From positions 248,001 through 312,000 of the forward strand of contig DATLCF010000001.1 in the NCBI GenBank assembly GCA_035526505.1: 64,000 nt of DNA. Reading direction: 5' to 3'. Numbering within the stretch: the stretch's first letter is position 1; every line of letters starts with the position of its first letter. Of this stretch, positions 24,416-32,986 are shown in pieces. The position numbers and the translations under genes are program-made. This DNA is from DATLCF01 sp035526505 (GTDB lineage Bacteria; Patescibacteriota; Saccharimonadia; Saccharimonadales; UBA4665). The notes below the pieces were generated by a model. That model did no database searches and was not told where the DNA came from. It saw nothing but the letters and a program-made list of their open reading frames with translations.

Positions 24416-26725
24416 CTAGCGCACGGCGCTGGTGGTGCCGCGCAGTTGGAAGTAATCCCAGTAGCAGTTCTGGGCAGTGCCCGTGGTGGTGTAGCAGGTA
24501 TAGGCAGGCGAAATACGCGTAGTGGTATCGAGCGTTAATCCGCTGACTATCGTTGAGTTACCATTAACCAGGAACTCGACATTTCCAGAACCGGGATTTG
24601 CATCGTGCACCCGAATCTCTAGCCGCGCCCACGTGTTAGCGGTCAGATCCACGAGACTTGGCGCACATGTAGCAGTTGTGCCGTTACCATAGCAGTATTG
24701 CCATTCAGAACTTACTGCAGGATTGGCCTCCCACCACACACCGGAAATCGGCTGAGTAGTAGCAGTGGTTTCGGGTGTTAGGCCAAAACGCAGCACCATA
24801 TTACTGGTTGCCCCAATGGCTACCGCCGCTTTCATGAGCGTATAGCCGCGCAGCAGCATAGAACCACCACTGGCATTGCTAAGCCCCAGCGTAGTACCCT
24901 GGTTGGTAACCGCCGGTGTTTGTAACCACAATACGCCCGGTCGATCGGCCGAAGGGGTGGGCGTGGAGGGGTTAAAGTTAAGTGTGCCGTTGGCGCCAAT
25001 GGCATACGCGTGCCAACCCAGTTCGCCAATGTTGTCATTGTTAGTAAACGACGTGGTGGCCCCGCCCAAAAACTCGTCATATGATTCATAGGCATGACTA
25101 ACCTGCTGTGTGGCACAATCCGCCCACACACCGTCGCGGTAGCAACGGAACATTTGCTGGAAAGAGTTGTAGTACATGCCCCCTTCAACACCCGACGGGT
25201 CGCCAGCCACATCACGGGTGCCCAGCACCAAAACTACCCCATTAGTGTTAGTGGAGGAGCCGATATATATTCGACCATTGGCAGTGTCGCCGGTAAAAAT
25301 ATTGTTGCCAGTCGTACTTTGAATAATAAAGGCGTTGACATCGTCATTATTGGGCCGGAACACGTTTTTGCCCGTAAATACCTGTGACGACGAGCGTTTG
25401 GCCAGCTCGGAATTGTTGGCCAAATCGGCCGAAGTAATTTGGGCACCGTTTATTTGATAGGAACCTGCCGGCGGGCTTTCGGCATAAATTATATCCACCC
25501 AATAGTTTGTGGCGTTAAAGGTTTGCGTAGGTAGCGTTGGGCTTGCGTTGTACTTGAATACTCCGTTGCCCCCATCGGTCCCACTTTGCAGGGCATGCAG
25601 GGGGGTGTTATCCGCCCCTGTACCAAAGAAATACAAGCTGTCGGTGGCGTAACCGCCAACTGGCGCGTGATAAGAGGCAACATACGTAGTATCGGGCAGT
25701 ACCGTTACAGGGGTAGCAAAACGTACCGTCTGCCACCCTGTAGCTGTTTCGTTGGTAAAAGTGGCTTGTGCCATAAGTGCGCCCGTGCTGCTCCATAAAG
25801 ACCCAATGTGTGTTCCGGTATTATTGGTGCCTTTATAAAAGCGTATTCCCCTAACGACTCCCGGTGAGTCGGTGCGGAACTTAACACCCAGTTCTACCGA
25901 TTGGTTGTCTACATCAGTCGGATTGGTTGGCGTGGTGCTGGTGGGCCAAATAGATTTTTCGGCCCCAAACGATGCCGTGCCGGTAATGTTAATATTACCG
26001 GCCACGTTAATGCTGGTGCCATTATCTACAATAATAGAATCGCCCAGCGTGTTTGTACCGGTAAACTTAGCAATAGTGTTAAGACTCCCGTTGTTGGCGT
26101 TGACGCTGCCAGTGTTATTGGTTGTATTGGTGATATTTTGAATATTAGTAGTGTTTTGTAGGATGTCGCCGCTGGTGGTGCCTACTAATGTCACGAAATC
26201 GGTACCATTATAGTAGGCAATTTGATTGGATGTTTTATCGTAATAAATCTGGCCGGTTACCGGATCGACAGGTTGGCTGCCAGGGGTTAACACGATAGAA
26301 TTATTAACATTTAGCTGACCATTAACGGTTAGAATTTGCGACAGATTACCACTGAGTGCTGGCTTGCTGGTGAATTTGTTGAGTGGTACTTGCACTCTGC
26401 TAAAATTGCCCGACTGCAACTTGGACACATCGCCGCGCTGCAAGAAAGCATAGGCACCACCGGCCAGAACGCCAATAACCAGCAAGGTCAAGCCAATGCG
26501 TCGCAGCAAGGTACGCAGCGAACGCCGACGGGCTTCGCCTGCCAGGGCTGCATCGTTTTGTGCAACTGGCTGCGCCAACAGGGACGGGGCCTGGGCCAAA
26601 TCGGCTACCGTGGGGGCATTCAGCTGCTGCTCGGCCGGCCCCAGTACGTCAGCAATAGGCAGCTGCGGCGGTGCAGTACCATTGCCCATCCCCGATGCTC
26701 CATTTGGTTGTGGTGTGTTATCCAT
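24416..26725 (-). CDS. Membrane-anchored surface protein with DUF4082-like and fibre-like domains
   Basis: This 769-aa protein has a Pro/Gln-rich cytoplasmic N-terminus, one membrane helix (about 76-94, IGLTLLVIGVLAGGAYAFL) and a long extracellular part. That part starts with Asn/Thr-rich fibre-like sequence. It is followed by a DUF4082-like beta-sandwich (about 245-415: VRGIRFYKG, GWQTVRFATPV, TTYVASYHAP) and a C-terminal jelly-roll-like domain. It converges with the GH26 protein with only 2 bp between stop codons. It is downstream of another surface gene on its own strand. Adhesion or host contact is a reasonable inference. Confidence 0.72.
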   Translation of the reverse strand: MDNTPQPNGASGMGNGTAPPQLPIADVLGPAEQQLNAPTVADLAQAPSLLAQPVAQNDAALAGEARRRSLRTLLRRIGLTLLVIGVLAGGAYAFLQRGDVSKLQSGNFSRVQVPLNKFTSKPALSGNLSQILTVNGQLNVNNSIVLTPGSQPVDPVTGQIYYDKTSNQIAYYNGTDFVTLVGTTSGDILQNTTNIQNITNTTNNTGSVNANNGSLNTIAKFTGTNTLGDSIIVDNGTSINVAGNINITGTASFGAEKSIWPTSTTPTNPTDVDNQSVELGVKFRTDSPGVVRGIRFYKGTNNTGTHIGSLWSSTGALMAQATFTNETATGWQTVRFATPVTVLPDTTYVASYHAPVGGYATDSLYFFGTGADNTPLHALQSGTDGGNGVFKYNASPTLPTQTFNATNYWVDIIYAESPPAGSYQINGAQITSADLANNSELAKRSSSQVFTGKNVFRPNNDDVNAFIIQSTTGNNIFTGDTANGRIYIGSSTNTNGVVLVLGTRDVAGDPSGVEGGMYYNSFQQMFRCYRDGVWADCATQQVSHAYESYDEFLGGATTSFTNNDNIGELGWHAYAIGANGTLNFNPSTPTPSADRPGVLWLQTPAVTNQGTTLGLSNASGGSMLLRGYTLMKAAVAIGATSNMVLRFGLTPETTATTQPISGVWWEANPAVSSEWQYCYGNGTTATCAPSLVDLTANTWARLEIRVHDANPGSGNVEFLVNGNSTIVSGLTLDTTTRISPAYTCYTTTGTAQNCYWDYFQLRGTTSAVR

Positions 26726-26798
26726 CCCCTGCTTTGCTAATTACAAAATGCCTCAGCATATATTGTATCTTGCTTACGCTTGGGAATACAGCCTGGAT

Positions 26799-27623
26799 TT
26801 AAATGCTTAGTACCAAGTAGGTGGCAATGAGCGTAAAGGCCAAAATAAGCAGCGCGGCCACGCCCACGCCCACCAACCCGCGACGGATGGCGGCAGCGGC
26901 CAGCGGGTTGCGCCCAATAGAAGTTAACCCCGAGCGCACCGACCCATACACCAGCACAAAAATGCTGCCAAAGGCAAGCAGCAGTAATACGGTGGCCAGC
27001 ATAATGCGGATTAATGACACTGGCCGTCCGGCAACGGTATCGGCCAGGCTTTGGATAAATGGCGGCAAAAATTTGCTGGTGGGCGACAAATAGAACGATA
27101 TGCTCACCTGTACTGGCACTTCGCCAATGTGCACCGTGTGATCTTTGCCGTCTTTATCGACCACATTTTGTGTTTTGGCGGTTTTGGCAGTCAGGCCGGC
27201 TGTGGCAGTGCCCACAATTTGCGTATCGTTGGTGGCCAGCATACCTACGCCGTCAATGGGCGAGGCGGTAATTTTGTCGCCAGCGCGGATAGAGCCATTA
27301 ATGTCGCTTACCAGCGCTTTGGTTGTACCACTAATAACCACCTGCACTTGCCGCTCGCCGTCCGACAGTGCTACCAGTGCGCTGCTGTTGGCAATACCAA
27401 TCAGCCGGTCGGTGGAGCTGGTATTGGCCAGTTGTGCGGTTTGTGAATTACTTGCCGAAGAACTTACCAGCGCACCAGCAACAATCCCGCTGGAACCAGA
27501 GGTAAATCCTTGCGAAATAGCCGTCGGATTCTGCGCTGCAAATACAGGCAGGGCAAATGCAAACAAACTGCTTAGCAGCAAAAACGATATAAAAAATAGT
27601 TTTGGTTTTTGGAATAAGCGCAT
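26799..27623 (-). CDS. Secreted/membrane surface protein with C-terminal double membrane anchor
   Basis: This 274-aa protein has a signal peptide (LFFISFLLLSSLFAFALPVFA), a Ser/Ala-rich extracellular domain and two C-terminal helices (about 208-230 and 248-272). The extracellular domain contains ALSDGERQVQVVISG and RAGDKITASPIDGVGM, which resembles fibre or peptidase-G2-like beta regions. A consensus extended -10 (TGC-TATAAT) lies about 30 nt upstream. It precedes the 769-aa surface gene by 73 bp on the same strand, so the two probably form one operon. Confidence 0.65.
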   Translation of the reverse strand: MRLFQKPKLFFISFLLLSSLFAFALPVFAAQNPTAISQGFTSGSSGIVAGALVSSSASNSQTAQLANTSSTDRLIGIANSSALVALSDGERQVQVVISGTTKALVSDINGSIRAGDKITASPIDGVGMLATNDTQIVGTATAGLTAKTAKTQNVVDKDGKDHTVHIGEVPVQVSISFYLSPTSKFLPPFIQSLADTVAGRPVSLIRIMLATVLLLLAFGSIFVLVYGSVRSGLTSIGRNPLAAAAIRRGLVGVGVAALLILAFTLIATYLVLSI

Positions 27624-27696
27624 ACTAAAGCCTTAGGGCAGTAACCTCTAGCATTATAGCATTCTTACAGGGTGTTTACTAAAGGGGAAGTTTCGG

Positions 27697-27708
27697 TATA
27701 GTAGGGGA
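27697..27708 (+). promoter_or_regulatory. -10 box, leaderless start of the second guanylate-kinase-like gene
   Basis: TATAGT, 6 nt, then the ATG at 27709. Confidence 0.5.
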
Positions 27709-28446
27709 ATGGACAAAGCACTTGTTGATAAAGTTGCTACTTATCAGCCAGACCCCACCAAATTAAAGATACTACATGACACCCCTGTTCTTCTCCTGGT
27801 AGCTGCAAGCGGTACGGGCAAAGATAGCCTAAAAGCCCGGCTGCTAGATCGCTATGCCGACCAATATTATAAAATTATCACTCATATTACCCGGCCCCCG
27901 CGATCCAATAATGGTGTTATAGAGCGCGATGGCGTGGAGTATCATTTTATCGATCTGGCTGCAGCCGAACGTATGCTGGATAACCATGATTACTTCGAGG
28001 CTGCCGTGTATGTGGGTAATATATATGGCACTAGTGCGGCCGAAATTCAGTTAGCACATGACCAGCACAAAATAGCGCTTGCCGATGTAGAAGTAAACGG
28101 TGCCGATCATTTTGCCAGCCTTAGCGCTACGGTAAAACCAGTGTTTGTTTTGCCTCCCAGCTATGAGGAATGGCAGCGCCGTCTCACGGGTCGCTATGGC
28201 GACAAAAAAGGGGATTTTGCCGCAGATTTGGCAAAACGCATGCGCACAGCCAAGGTTGAATTTGAGCGCGCCCTTACTATGGCGCATTACTATTTAGTGA
28301 TTAATGATGACCTCGATAAAGCAGCCGAACAAGTGAACGCTATTGCGCACAGTAGTGGCCCTGTTCAACGCGATCCTCAGGCCTTAGCGGTACTGCATGG
28401 CATCTTGGAACGCTTGACTCAAGAGTTGCGCAAGACCGGGCCCTAA
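27709..28446 (+). CDS. Guanylate-kinase / PhnN-like P-loop kinase
   Basis: This 245-aa kinase has a P-loop with Asp after the Lys (ASGTGKDSL, about 31-39). That variant is typical of ribose-1,5-bisphosphokinase PhnN-type proteins, whereas guanylate kinase has GKST. ITHITRPPR and ERDGVEYHFID (about 55-78), EAAVYVGNIYGT and ALADVEVNGA follow the guanylate-kinase fold. It could phosphorylate GMP or another small substrate. It is a distant paralog of 20432-21094. It lies just upstream of the heat-shock block but has its own promoter. Confidence 0.72.
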   Translation: MDKALVDKVATYQPDPTKLKILHDTPVLLLVAASGTGKDSLKARLLDRYADQYYKIITHITRPPRSNNGVIERDGVEYHFIDLAAAERMLDNHDYFEAAVYVGNIYGTSAAEIQLAHDQHKIALADVEVNGADHFASLSATVKPVFVLPPSYEEWQRRLTGRYGDKKGDFAADLAKRMRTAKVEFERALTMAHYYLVINDDLDKAAEQVNAIAHSSGPVQRDPQALAVLHGILERLTQELRKTGP

Positions 28447-28467
28447 GAACGCTCTTTTTGCACGATT

Positions 28468-28580
28468 TTAGTCTAAGAGGTGGTCGGGTTTTGGAGCCTG
28501 GCAGAAGTTACGTAAATAGTACGCCGTAGCTACGGCTACGGTTCTTTCCGGGCTTCAAAAAAATCACCAAGCTAGACTAA
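28468..28580. repeat. Palindromic repeat element upstream of hrcA
   Basis: Arms TTAGTCTA (28468-28475) and TAGACTAA (28573-28580) bound an imperfect palindrome. Its apex, CCGTAGC/GCTACGG (28524-28541), is followed by CTTTCCGGGCTTC and CACCAAGC. The right half closely matches the element at about 29957-30013, and the apex resembles the ftsH leader hairpin. It may also act as a terminator after 28446. Confidence 0.55.
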
Positions 28581-28606
28581 TTCAGTCAACCGTAGCAATC
28601 ATTTCG

Positions 28607-28633
28607 TTGGCACTCTTGACTAGTGAGTGCTAA
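28607..28633 (+). promoter_or_regulatory. CIRCE operator of hrcA
   Basis: TTGGCACTC-N9-GAGTGCTAA, the HrcA-binding CIRCE element with one altered base in the left arm. The 9-bp spacer contains the -35 TTGACT (28616-28621). The -10 TATCAT at 28640-28645 lies 12 nt before the ATG. HrcA bound here would block its own promoter. Confidence 0.88.
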
Positions 28634-28657
28634 AGGTTCTATCATAAGGGCAACGCC

Positions 28658-29362
28658 ATGACCGACCGACAAAAGCAAATTTTAAGTTCAATTGTGGAAC
28701 AATACGCCGAGGTTGCCAGCCCGGTGGGCAGCAGCCTGCTGGCTAAAGTATTTGGTGTCAGTAGCGCTACCATTCGCGCAGAAATGGCCGAGCTGGAGCG
28801 CCTGGGCTTTATTATGCAGCCGCATACCAGTGCTGGGCGGGTACCGACCGACAAAGGCTACCGCTTTTACGTTAACAACCTGACCGAGCAAAAAGAGACA
28901 AATGTCGAAAAACGCCACGAACGCGCCCTAACCGCCCGCGTACAGCACGGCGGCATGCCAGAGCGCACTATCCGTAACGCTGTGGATACGTTAGTAGAAC
29001 TAACCCGCAATCTTGGCATTGCCACCATTGACAACCAGCTGTACATGAGCGGCCTTTCAAATCTATTTGGCCAGCCGGAATTTGTGCGCAGCGGCCAGGT
29101 ACACCAGGTGGCACAACTGCTAGACAACCTAGAGCCCTGGCTGCAAGAGGCCGCACCCAACGAACCGCTCAGCGTATACATCGGCCGCGAAAACCCCATT
29201 GGCCGCAGCGCCGGTTGCAGCCTCATTATCAGCCGCTTTCGCAGCCCTTATTCCGACCGCAGCTATATTGGGGTGCTAGGCCCCACGCGTCAAAACTACC
29301 GCGACGTTATGCAACTGGTAGCTTTTGCAGGTAAAGCATTGGAGGACGTATTGTATGAGTAA
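28658..29362 (+). CDS. hrcA: Heat-inducible transcription repressor HrcA (short form)
   Basis: The 234-aa protein has the HrcA winged helix (VSSATIRAEMAELERLGFI, about 33-51; HTSAGRVPTDKGYR, about 56-69). A reduced C-terminal effector domain ends with RSYIGVLGPTRQNYRDVM. Usual HrcA proteins are about 340 aa, so the central dimerisation/insert region is shortened. It represses CIRCE-controlled chaperone genes and is thought to need a chaperone for activity. It is autoregulated by the CIRCE at 28607-28633 and overlaps grpE by 8 bp. Confidence 0.92.
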   Translation: MTDRQKQILSSIVEQYAEVASPVGSSLLAKVFGVSSATIRAEMAELERLGFIMQPHTSAGRVPTDKGYRFYVNNLTEQKETNVEKRHERALTARVQHGGMPERTIRNAVDTLVELTRNLGIATIDNQLYMSGLSNLFGQPEFVRSGQVHQVAQLLDNLEPWLQEAAPNEPLSVYIGRENPIGRSAGCSLIISRFRSPYSDRSYIGVLGPTRQNYRDVMQLVAFAGKALEDVLYE

Positions 29363-29843
29363 AAAACCAAGTAACGAACAGCCCGACTCCATCCCGCCAG
29401 CAGAAGATTTGCTCAAACAGATTGATGAACTAACCGAAGCACTGCAGCGCGAACGAGCCGACGCCGTTAATATTCGCCGCCGCCATGACGAACAAGTGGC
29501 CGGGCTAAAAGACATGGTTAAGGCCAATGTGGTGCGCGAACTGCTGCCGGTTATCGACAACTTCGAGCGCGCCCTTAAACATGTGCCCAAAGATTTGCAG
29601 CACAACGACTATATAAAGGGCGTAAAAGGGGTAGTAAAGCAGTTTGAAAAAACGCTGGCAGATATTGGCGTACTGCGTATTAAGACCACTGGCGAGCCAT
29701 TTGACCCCCGCTACCACGAAGCCGTTAGTATGGAAGAGGGCGAGGGCACGCACGAAGTCGTGGCCGAAGAACTCCAAGCGGGCTACGTACTGGGCGACGA
29801 AGTTATTCGGCATGCTATGGTTAGGGTCAAGATGCATGTGTGA
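29355..29843 (+). CDS. grpE: Nucleotide exchange factor GrpE
   Basis: This 162-aa co-chaperone releases ADP from DnaK. It has a long N-terminal coiled coil (about 16-60, LLKQIDELTEALQRERAD) and the four-helix/beta-wing region (VVRELLPVIDNFERAL; GEPFDPRYHEAV; GYVLGDEVIRHAMVRV). The ATG at 29355 overlaps the hrcA stop and has GGAGG 10 nt upstream, so hrcA-grpE form one transcript under HrcA control. Confidence 0.95.
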   Translation: MSKKPSNEQPDSIPPAEDLLKQIDELTEALQRERADAVNIRRRHDEQVAGLKDMVKANVVRELLPVIDNFERALKHVPKDLQHNDYIKGVKGVVKQFEKTLADIGVLRIKTTGEPFDPRYHEAVSMEEGEGTHEVVAEELQAGYVLGDEVIRHAMVRVKMHV

Positions 29844-29854
29844 TTACGGCTTGT

Positions 29855-30057
29855 CGATATAACTGGCACTCTTGACGCATAGTCAAAACTTCTAATTACA
29901 ACACCGCTAGGCCGCCCTGGCCACACCTATCTCGGCACTTTCCGCTCCAGTCCTCACTCGCCGTAGCTATGGCTACGCCTCCTTTCGGGCTTCCCAGAAA
30001 CCACCAAGCCAGGCATACCCAGCGCACCCTATCGACGATATAATTAGCACTCTTGAC
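29855..30057. repeat. Insertion-like segment flanked by 22-bp direct repeats between grpE and dnaK
   Basis: Positions 29855-29876 and 30036-30057 match in 20 of 22 bases. Both contain GCACTCTTGAC, the left CIRCE arm plus the start of its spacer. The 159-bp segment between carries the palindromic repeat with apex CCGTAGC-TAT-GGCTACG (near 29960) and the CACCAAGCCAGGC tail. The left copy is a CIRCE half-site without its partner. Confidence 0.6.
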
Positions 30058-30070
30058 TAGTGAGTGCTAA
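30044..30070 (+). promoter_or_regulatory. CIRCE operator and promoter of dnaK
   Basis: A perfect consensus CIRCE, TTAGCACTC-N9-GAGTGCTAA. The spacer contains the -35 TTGACT (30053-30058). A -10 TATGCT at 30076-30081 is 17 bp away (TAGAAT at 30081-30086 is an alternative). A further half-site, TTAGCACTC, lies at 30091-30099 near the start of transcription. Confidence 0.93.
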
Positions 30071-30137
30071 TTTTTTATGCTAGAATTGTTTTAGCACTCA
30101 ACCCACTATATTGCTAACCAGAAAGGGGAACTATCCA

Positions 30138-32051
30138 ATGGGTAAAATTATAGGAATCGACTTAGGTACAACCAACTCGGCTATGGCTGTTATGCAATCC
30201 GGCAAGCCAGAAATTATTGCTAACAGCGAGGGCGACCGCACCACACCAAGTGTAGTGGCCGAAGGCAAAAACGGCGATCGCCTGGTGGGCAAAATTGCCC
30301 GCCGCCAGCAAGTTACCAACGCTAAGAAGACTATCTACGAAGTCAAGCGCTTAATTGGCCGCCGCTGGGAAGACAAAGAAGTCCAACGTGACCTAAAGCT
30401 TATGGGCTATGAAATTGTCAAAAGCGGCCAGGCCACCAAAGTAAAAATGGGCGACAAAGAATATAGCCCGGAAGAAATCAGCGCCATGATCTTGGCCAAG
30501 CTAAAAGCCGACGCCGAAAGCTTCCTGGGCGGCCCGGTAACTGAAGCCGTCATTACCGTACCGGCTTACTTTGACGACAGCCAGCGCCAGGCAACTAAGG
30601 ACGCAGGCAAAATTGCCGGTCTGGAAGTAAAGCGCATTATCAACGAACCCACGGCCGCAGCCTTGGCCTATGGCCTGGACAAGGCCGAGAAAAAGGACGA
30701 AAAAATCGCCGTATATGACCTGGGCGGCGGTACCTTTGACGTATCCATTCTGGAATTGGGCGATGGTGTGTTTGAGGTTAAAAGCACCAACGGTGACACC
30801 CACCTGGGCGGTGCCGACTTTGACCGCGTGTTGGTAAACTATTTTGCCGATCAATTTAAGAGTGAACAGGGTATAGACATTTCCAACGACAAAGCCGCCA
30901 TGCAGCGCCTGCGCGACGAAGCCGAAAAGGCCAAGATTGAGCTGTCCACGGCACAAGAAGTAGATATTAATCTGCCATTCCTAACCGCTGACGCCGACGG
31001 CCCCAAGCACTTTGAGCACAAACTAACCCGCGCAAAATTAGAGCAGCTGGTGGCCGACCTGGTAACTAAGACCGCCGAGCCGTGCGAAAAAGCGCTGAAA
31101 GATGCCGGTCTTAAGGCTAGTGACATCGACGCCGTAGTATTAGTAGGCGGTATGACCCGTATGCCAGCTGTGGTAGAAAAGGTAAAAAACATATTCGGTA
31201 AAGACCCCATGAAGGGTGTCAACCCGGACGAAGTAGTGGCCATTGGCGCTGCCATTCAGGGCGGTGTACTGCAGGGAGATGTTAAGGATGTACTGCTGCT
31301 GGACGTAACGCCGCTGAGCCTTGGTATTGAAACCATGGGCGGCGTAATGACCAAGCTTATCGAGCGCAACACCACCATCCCAACTAGCAAGAGCGAGGTG
31401 TTCAGTACTGCGGCTGACAACCAGCCGCAAGTGGAAGTGCACGTATTGCAGGGCGAACGCGGCATGGCGGGCGACAACAAAAGCCTGGGCCGGTTCCAGC
31501 TGGACGGCATCCCGCCCGCACCCCGCGGCGTACCGCAAATTGAAGTCACCTTTAACATCGATGCCAACGGTATCTTAAACGTATCTGCCAAGGACAAGGG
31601 CACTGGCAAAGAACAATCTATTACCATTAGCGGCAGTGGCAATCTGGACAAAGCCGATGTCGAAAAAATGGCCAAAGAAGCCGAAGCCCATGCCGAAGAA
31701 GACAAAAAGAAGCGCGACAGCGTGGAAGCCCGCAACCTGCTGGACAACGCCATTTACCAGGCCGAAAAAATGAAATCCGAGTACAAAGACAAACTGGCCG
31801 AAGAAGATATTAAAACCTTGGACGAAGCCGTAGAAGCCGCTAAAAAAGTAGCATCAGACGACAAAGCCGACAAAGATGTGCTGGAAACAGCCGGCAAAGA
31901 GCTGAACGACAAAATCATGCCCATTGGTGCCAAAATGTACGAAGCCGCCAAAGACGAAAAACCAGCTGACGACGATGCGTCTGAACCCAAAACCAGCGAC
32001 AAAAAAGACAAAGACGGTCCCGTAGAAGGCGAAGTCGTCGACGAGAAGTAG
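30138..32051 (+). CDS. dnaK: Chaperone DnaK (Hsp70)
   Basis: The 637-aa Hsp70 has the ATPase signatures IGIDLGTTNSA (4-14), VYDLGGGTFDVSIL (about 190-203) and VVLVGGMTRMP (about 340-350). The substrate-binding domain (DVTPLSLGIET; QPQVEVHVLQGER; GVPQIEVTFNID) and a lid ending in EGEVVDEK follow. Start is the ATG at 30138 with AAGGGG upstream. It is under CIRCE control and heads a transcript with two small unknown genes, dnaJ and a zincin-like gene. Confidence 0.98.
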   Translation: MGKIIGIDLGTTNSAMAVMQSGKPEIIANSEGDRTTPSVVAEGKNGDRLVGKIARRQQVTNAKKTIYEVKRLIGRRWEDKEVQRDLKLMGYEIVKSGQATKVKMGDKEYSPEEISAMILAKLKADAESFLGGPVTEAVITVPAYFDDSQRQATKDAGKIAGLEVKRIINEPTAAALAYGLDKAEKKDEKIAVYDLGGGTFDVSILELGDGVFEVKSTNGDTHLGGADFDRVLVNYFADQFKSEQGIDISNDKAAMQRLRDEAEKAKIELSTAQEVDINLPFLTADADGPKHFEHKLTRAKLEQLVADLVTKTAEPCEKALKDAGLKASDIDAVVLVGGMTRMPAVVEKVKNIFGKDPMKGVNPDEVVAIGAAIQGGVLQGDVKDVLLLDVTPLSLGIETMGGVMTKLIERNTTIPTSKSEVFSTAADNQPQVEVHVLQGERGMAGDNKSLGRFQLDGIPPAPRGVPQIEVTFNIDANGILNVSAKDKGTGKEQSITISGSGNLDKADVEKMAKEAEAHAEEDKKKRDSVEARNLLDNAIYQAEKMKSEYKDKLAEEDIKTLDEAVEAAKKVASDDKADKDVLETAGKELNDKIMPIGAKMYEAAKDEKPADDDASEPKTSDKKDKDGPVEGEVVDEK

Positions 32052-32119
32052 CCCTAGGGGTATTGGGTAAATGCAGGGACAACGCGGTACAATGCTAGTA
32101 AACGCGTAAGGAGACATAT

Positions 32120-32518
32120 ATGTTAGGGCTAGGGCGCAGCAGTAAACAGCAACAGCAAGACGATAAGCTGCCGGTATTGGTGGAGGTGGTGCAGAACCAA
32201 GATACCTTTACGCTGGCTGGCCGGGTGTGGGAGGCCAACAAGCGTTATGTACGCCAGGAAGCATCCAACCACAAAGAGTTTTTGCGCTTTGGCATGATGG
32301 AATCCAACCAGGCCGTATGGCTGGAGCGCGACGCCAACCGCGATGATTCGTTCGAGCTTATCCTAACCTGGTGGGAAAACGGCACCCGCTTTGCCGATAT
32401 TTACGCCATTGTGCCAACCCTTGGCACCAAAGCCAGCGGCAACCCCCAATACGCCAACCAGGTACTAAACGCACTATTAACCACCCCTGCCACACTACCG
32501 GTAGATAAGCAGAAGTAG
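32120..32518 (+). CDS. Unknown protein between dnaK and dnaJ (first)
   Basis: This 132-aa protein is soluble, with mixed alpha/beta segments (LPVLVEVVQNQDTFTLAGRVWE; DSFELILTWWENG). No motif is recognised. AAGGAG lies 6-7 nt before the ATG, and a TACAAT box near 32089 may add an internal promoter. Its place inside the chaperone operon suggests a role linked to protein folding or stress, which is inference only. Confidence 0.6.
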   Translation: MLGLGRSSKQQQQDDKLPVLVEVVQNQDTFTLAGRVWEANKRYVRQEASNHKEFLRFGMMESNQAVWLERDANRDDSFELILTWWENGTRFADIYAIVPTLGTKASGNPQYANQVLNALLTTPATLPVDKQK

Positions 32519-32527
32519 GGAACGTAC

Positions 32528-32977
32528 ATGTCAGAAATTCCAGGCCAAGGAACAGAAGGTACTCCTATACCGGTCGAAATCCTTATTGCCCGAGAGGTAG
32601 AGATTTTACGTGATCATGTTAAGGGGGCCATAGGTCCGACTGAAGGAATCCCTTCTATGCCAGGTGCCTTCCGGACTTGGGAATGGGCCGAAGAAGGCGG
32701 AGCAAAAATAGTAGTGACCGAGCGAAAGCTTCCTGGCCAGCCAAGCAAGACAGACACGCAGGTCCTTGTAGGAGGACAAGATACTCCCCAGAGCGAGTGG
32801 CGTCTTGAACAAGAAGGAAACGACCCTGCCACAGCTAAGCTCTTTCGTTTTGTTGCAAATGCGCAATCGGAGACGCCACAGCTTGCCTCTACCCCCCTGC
32901 AAGACATTGAGGCAATGAAGGCTTTGGCGCAGCGCTTGGCCGCATTAACCTATGCTCAGCCCAACGAAGGAAATTAA
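32528..32977 (+). CDS. Unknown protein between dnaK and dnaJ (second)
   Basis: This 149-aa acidic, soluble protein begins 9 nt after the preceding gene. The central part could be a small beta-rich domain (AKIVVTERKLPGQPSKTDTQVLVGG). No cysteine pairs, signal peptide or membrane helix are seen. It ends 9 nt before dnaJ, so it should be co-transcribed with the chaperones. Confidence 0.6.
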   Translation: MSEIPGQGTEGTPIPVEILIAREVEILRDHVKGAIGPTEGIPSMPGAFRTWEWAEEGGAKIVVTERKLPGQPSKTDTQVLVGGQDTPQSEWRLEQEGNDPATAKLFRFVANAQSETPQLASTPLQDIEAMKALAQRLAALTYAQPNEGN

Positions 32978-32986
32978 TATACAGCC

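Noticed and set aside
21441..27623. A prophage
   Set aside because: Fibre-like domains are present, but no capsid, portal, terminase, integrase or lysis genes lie around them; they look like domesticated surface proteins.
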